Of a stretch of 8,817 nt of DNA, positions 6,108 to 8,817 are shown piece by piece. The notes under the pieces are model-generated. The model saw only the letters and a program-made list of their open reading frames with translations. It made no database searches and had not been told where the DNA came from. The stretch is from an uncultured Lachnospiraceae bacterium (lineage in GTDB: Bacteria > Bacillota_A > Clostridia > Lachnospirales > Lachnospiraceae), in contig CAMMZE010000028.1 of the NCBI GenBank assembly GCA_946529195.1, positions 1 through 8,817 on the forward strand, in the 5' to 3' direction. Position 1 is the stretch's first letter. Each line of letters starts with the position of its first letter. The translations under genes were made by a program, and so were the position numbers.

Positions 6108-7172
6108 ATGAATGAAAATACAGCCGGTAAAAAGGTACTGTCACTAGCTTTGCTGGCAATCGGATGCATCGGCATGATCGCCTCTCTGGTTCTGGATGCC
6201 ACAGGCAGTACAGTAGGTTTTCGCGGTCCGCTTCTGATTATCGGAGCGATCGTATTTCTTGTCGGTCTCTATGAGTTTCCGACGATCGAGCATCATCGCT
6301 CAATCATCAACTTTATCTTCCTTTTCCCGCTCCTGTTCACCTTTATCGTAACCGTAGTCATTCCTATGATCCTCGGTATTTTCTATTCCTTTACCGACTG
6401 GAACGGCGTAAAGATGAACAACTTTGTGGGACTGAATAACTACACGACTATGTTCAGCGAAAAGAGTTTCATATGGTCTATCGTTCTGACCTTCCTTTTC
6501 GTTGTCATCAATATGATCCTCGTTAACGTGGTAGGTTTCCTGCTTGCTCTTCTGTGCACGCAGAAGATCAAGGGCATCGGATTCTTCCGTGCCGCTTACT
6601 TCCTGCCCAACCTGATCGGCGGTATCGTACTGGGCTACATCTGGCAGTTCATTTTCAGTAATGTACTGATCAAGTTCACAGCCAAGGCATTCGGCCTCAA
6701 CTACTCCGTACTGGCAGACAGCAAACTCGCTTTCTGCGCGATCGTAGTAGTATACATCTGGCAGTATGCAGGTTATATCATGCTCATCTATATCACCGGT
6801 CTGCAGACCGTTCCCAAGGATGTTCTTGAGGCATCCGCCATCGACGGTGCAAATGCGACAACAACCCTGTTCAGGATCAAGATCCCTATGATCGCTTCCA
6901 CGATCACGATCTGTACCTTCCTGACACTGACATCTGCATTCAAACAGTTCGATGTCAACCTGGCATTGACAAACGGTACCGGCGCTGTGAAGTTCATGGG
7001 CAGCACATTGTCCAATGGTACACAGATGCTGGCACTGAACATTTACAACACTGCGATTTCCAAGAACAATTACGCACTTGGCCAGGCTAAGGCCGTACTG
7101 TTCTTCATCATTCTCGCAGCCGTATCGATTATCCAGGTACGTGTATCCAACAGTAAGGAGGTGGAGATGTAA
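6108..7172 (+). CDS. Sugar ABC transporter permease, MalF-type
   Basis: This is one of two inner-membrane channel subunits that take sugar from the lipoprotein. It has 354 residues from ATG 6108. The family hallmark, the EAA loop that contacts the ATPase, is EASAIDGANATTTLFRIKIP (241-260). Hydrophobic segments are visible at about 10-30, 40-57, 66-92, 122-150, 161-185, 207-231, 260-280 and 327-345. The first two form an N-terminal extension before the FLFPLLFTFIVTVVIPMILG segment, where the usual roughly 290-residue permeases begin, so about eight segments are predicted, as in MalF. Its stop codon TAA (7170-7172) overlaps the ATG of the next permease by one base, indicating translational coupling. 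The transported sugar is inferred from neighbours only. Confidence 0.92.
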   Translation: MNENTAGKKVLSLALLAIGCIGMIASLVLDATGSTVGFRGPLLIIGAIVFLVGLYEFPTIEHHRSIINFIFLFPLLFTFIVTVVIPMILGIFYSFTDWNGVKMNNFVGLNNYTTMFSEKSFIWSIVLTFLFVVINMILVNVVGFLLALLCTQKIKGIGFFRAAYFLPNLIGGIVLGYIWQFIFSNVLIKFTAKAFGLNYSVLADSKLAFCAIVVVYIWQYAGYIMLIYITGLQTVPKDVLEASAIDGANATTTLFRIKIPMIASTITICTFLTLTSAFKQFDVNLALTNGTGAVKFMGSTLSNGTQMLALNIYNTAISKNNYALGQAKAVLFFIILAAVSIIQVRVSNSKEVEM

Positions 7173-8032
7173 TGAAAATGAGAAAAGGCCCTCTTGCCAT
7201 TCTGATGATCGTTGCGATTGTAATCGCTGTTTACACATTATTCCCCTTCTTCATGGTAGTACTGAACTCCTTTAAAAAGGCGTCCAATATCGTTGCAAGC
7301 CCTGTAACGGCAGCCGGAGCCTCTTTCGGACAGTTAAAAGCTAACCTGGCAGCTGTTGTAGGCAACTCCAACTTCAACTTCTGGGCAGCATTTGGTACTT
7401 CCGCAGTGATCACGGTTGTTTCCCTTGTCCTGCTCGCTCTGTTCGGCGGCATGGCTGCATGGGTTATCTGCCGTAACAAGACCAAATGGTCTACCATGAT
7501 CTATATGACCTTCATTGCTTCCATGATCATTCCTTTCCAGGTAGTCATGCTTGCACTGATTTCTACTTTCCGTGATGTCGGCAACTTCATCGACATCAAG
7601 ATGCTGCAGTCGATCCCCGGTATCGTATTTGCCTACTGCGGATTCGGCGGCGCCATGACAGTATTCATTCTGACCGGTTTCATCAAGGGTATCCCTTATG
7701 AACTGGAGGAAGCAGCTGCCATCGACGGCTGCTCACCGGAGGGAACATTCTTCCGTGTTATCTTCCCGCTCCTGAAGCCGGTTATCGTTACCGTTACCAT
7801 TCTGAACGGCATGTGGATCTGGAACGACTACCTCCTGCCTTCCCTGATGCTGGGACAGAACGGACCGGTTAAGACACTTCCGGTTGCCGTACAGGCATTC
7901 GTTGGATCCTATGTAAAACAGTGGGATCTGATCCTGACGGCTGCACTGCTTGCCATCCTGCCGATGATCATCATCTTCATCGTTGCACAGAAGCAGATCA
8001 TGAATGGTATGGTAGAAGGTGCGATTAAGTGA
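7172..8032 (+). CDS. Sugar ABC transporter permease, MalG-type
   Basis: This is the second channel subunit, 286 residues, a normal length for the MalG group. It shows six likely membrane segments, at about 8-30, 73-97, 107-130, 148-170, 203-222 and 253-272. The EAA loop is EAAAIDGCSPEGTFFRVIFP (180-199). WNDYLLPSLML (217-227) and the C-terminal MVEGAIK are typical of this group. The start is preceded by AAGGAGGTG (7155-7163), a very strong ribosome site placed inside the end of the upstream gene. The TGA stop (8030-8032) overlaps the next start as GTGA. No ATPase gene follows. In many Firmicutes one shared MsmX/MsmK-type ATPase, encoded elsewhere, serves several sugar importers, and that is the likely arrangement here. 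Confidence 0.93.
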   Translation: MKMRKGPLAILMIVAIVIAVYTLFPFFMVVLNSFKKASNIVASPVTAAGASFGQLKANLAAVVGNSNFNFWAAFGTSAVITVVSLVLLALFGGMAAWVICRNKTKWSTMIYMTFIASMIIPFQVVMLALISTFRDVGNFIDIKMLQSIPGIVFAYCGFGGAMTVFILTGFIKGIPYELEEAAAIDGCSPEGTFFRVIFPLLKPVIVTVTILNGMWIWNDYLLPSLMLGQNGPVKTLPVAVQAFVGSYVKQWDLILTAALLAILPMIIIFIVAQKQIMNGMVEGAIK

Positions 8033-8817
8033 TTTCGCGTGCTAGCGGCATTCTGCTGCCGGTCACGTCACTGCCTTCCCGCTACGGGATCGGCTGTTTT
8101 GACCGCGCAGCTTACGAATTTATTGACTGGCTGGCCAAAGCAGGTCAGCACATCTGGCAGATCCTTCCGATCGGCCCGACCGGATACGGAGATTCTCCCT
8201 ATCAGGCATTTTCCACCTTCGCAGGCAACCCTTATTTCATCAGCCTTGATGAGCTGATCGAAGCGGGCTGGCTGACCCGGGAGGAATGCGGGCAGGCCCT
8301 TCCGGACACAGATCCCCGCCATGTAGATTACGCTCTTCAGTATGAGCAGCGCATGGCACTTCTGCGGAAGGCATTTGAGAGAAGTGACCTTTGCCAGACA
8401 CCTCAGTTCGATGCATTTCAAAAGGAAAACGCAGACTGGCTGGAGGATTATGCCCTCTTTATGGCAATCAAAAATGCCAGATTCGGGCAGGACTGGACTG
8501 GCTGGGAGCCGGAGCTCTCCATGCGGGAGCCGGCAGCAATCGAAGCAGCCAGAAAACAGTACGAGCAGGATATTCTCTTTTATGAATTCCTTCAGTGCCT
8601 CTTTTTTGACCAGCTGCAAAGACTCCTTGCGTATGCACACAGCAAAGAGGTTTATCTGATCGGTGATATTCCCATCTACGTAGCGCCTGACAGTGCGGAC
8701 GCCTGGGCGGACCCGCAGCTGTTTCAGCTGGATGAACATCACCGGGCAACAGATATATCAGGCTGCCCGCCGGACGCTTTCGCGGCAGACGGACAGCTAA
8801 GGGGCAATCCCCTATAT
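8029..8817 (+). CDS. malQ: 4-alpha-glucanotransferase (amylomaltase), N-terminal part
   Basis: MalQ is a cytoplasmic GH77 enzyme that transfers alpha-1,4-glucan segments between malto-oligosaccharides and frees glucose. The frame is open for 263 codons to the window edge; the family is about 500 residues, so roughly half is present. Diagnostic stretches are SGILLPVTSLPSRYGIG (6-22), QILPIGPTGYGDSPYQAFST (44-63), FAGNPYFISLDEL (64-76), GDIPIYVAPDSADAW (212-226) and CPPDAFAADGQL (246-257). The catalytic Asp/Glu/Asp residues lie beyond the edge. The start is a GTG at 8029 overlapping the permease stop by four bases (GTGA), a classic coupled start; no strong independent ribosome site is visible. 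Residue 258 is Arg (AGG, 8800-8802) where the family normally has Trp in GQLWGNP, which is unusual and only one base away from TGG. Context supports processing of imported maltodextrins. Confidence 0.92.
   Translation, partial: MISRASGILLPVTSLPSRYGIGCFDRAAYEFIDWLAKAGQHIWQILPIGPTGYGDSPYQAFSTFAGNPYFISLDELIEAGWLTREECGQALPDTDPRHVDYALQYEQRMALLRKAFERSDLCQTPQFDAFQKENADWLEDYALFMAIKNARFGQDWTGWEPELSMREPAAIEAARKQYEQDILFYEFLQCLFFDQLQRLLAYAHSKEVYLIGDIPIYVAPDSADAWADPQLFQLDEHHRATDISGCPPDAFAADGQLRGNPLY

Noticed and set aside
1..8817. CRISPR array, tRNA, rRNA, phage or insertion-sequence genes
   Set aside because: There is no regularly spaced repeat array, no structural RNA gene and no transposase or phage protein. 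The only mobile-like sequence is the short palindromic element at 568-711.

Overview
The window looks like chromosomal DNA of a Gram-positive Clostridia member, most likely Lachnospiraceae. This is inferred from three things: strong AGGAGG-type ribosome sites and sigma-A promoters with 17-nt spacers, a Gly/Ser-rich lipoprotein linker after an LAAC lipobox, and a sugar ABC transporter operon with no ATPase of its own. I cannot name the genus.

Layout. (1) Positions 1-497, minus strand: the N-terminal 165 residues of ProA (gamma-glutamyl phosphate reductase, proline synthesis), with its own promoter. (2) Positions 498-821: a divergent intergenic region. The two sigma-A promoters point outward and flank a nested palindromic repeat (568-711), built of two inverted copies of a GC-rich 30-nt unit around a 12-bp hairpin. 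(3) Positions 822-4476, plus strand: a two-gene unit made of a signal-peptide-less protein joining a ParB-like N-terminal domain to a BMP (basic membrane protein, nucleoside-binding type) ligand-binding domain, and a GH13 oligo-1,6-glucosidase/alpha-glucosidase. It is closed by a clear intrinsic terminator. (4) Positions 4575-8817, plus strand: a second, separately promoted operon for alpha-glucoside uptake. It has a 5' leader with two hairpins, a solute-binding lipoprotein, an intercistronic hairpin, two MalF/MalG-type permeases with tightly coupled starts, and a 4-alpha-glucanotransferase (malQ) that runs off the window.

How the genes work together (inference from families and context). The lipoprotein captures malto- or isomalto-oligosaccharides and the two permeases import them, powered by an ATPase encoded elsewhere (MsmX/MsmK type). 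MalQ rearranges the alpha-1,4 chains in the cytoplasm and the GH13 enzyme hydrolyses short alpha-glucosides, with active-site features pointing to alpha-1,6 linkages. The ParB-BMP fusion is the least understood gene. Its position directly before the glucosidase suggests a cytoplasmic ligand sensor or regulator rather than a transport component.

Most of the window is ordinary carbohydrate metabolism. The parts most worth a second look are the ParB-BMP fusion, the nested repeat between the divergent promoters, the structured leader of the transporter operon, and an arginine at a normally tryptophan position in MalQ.
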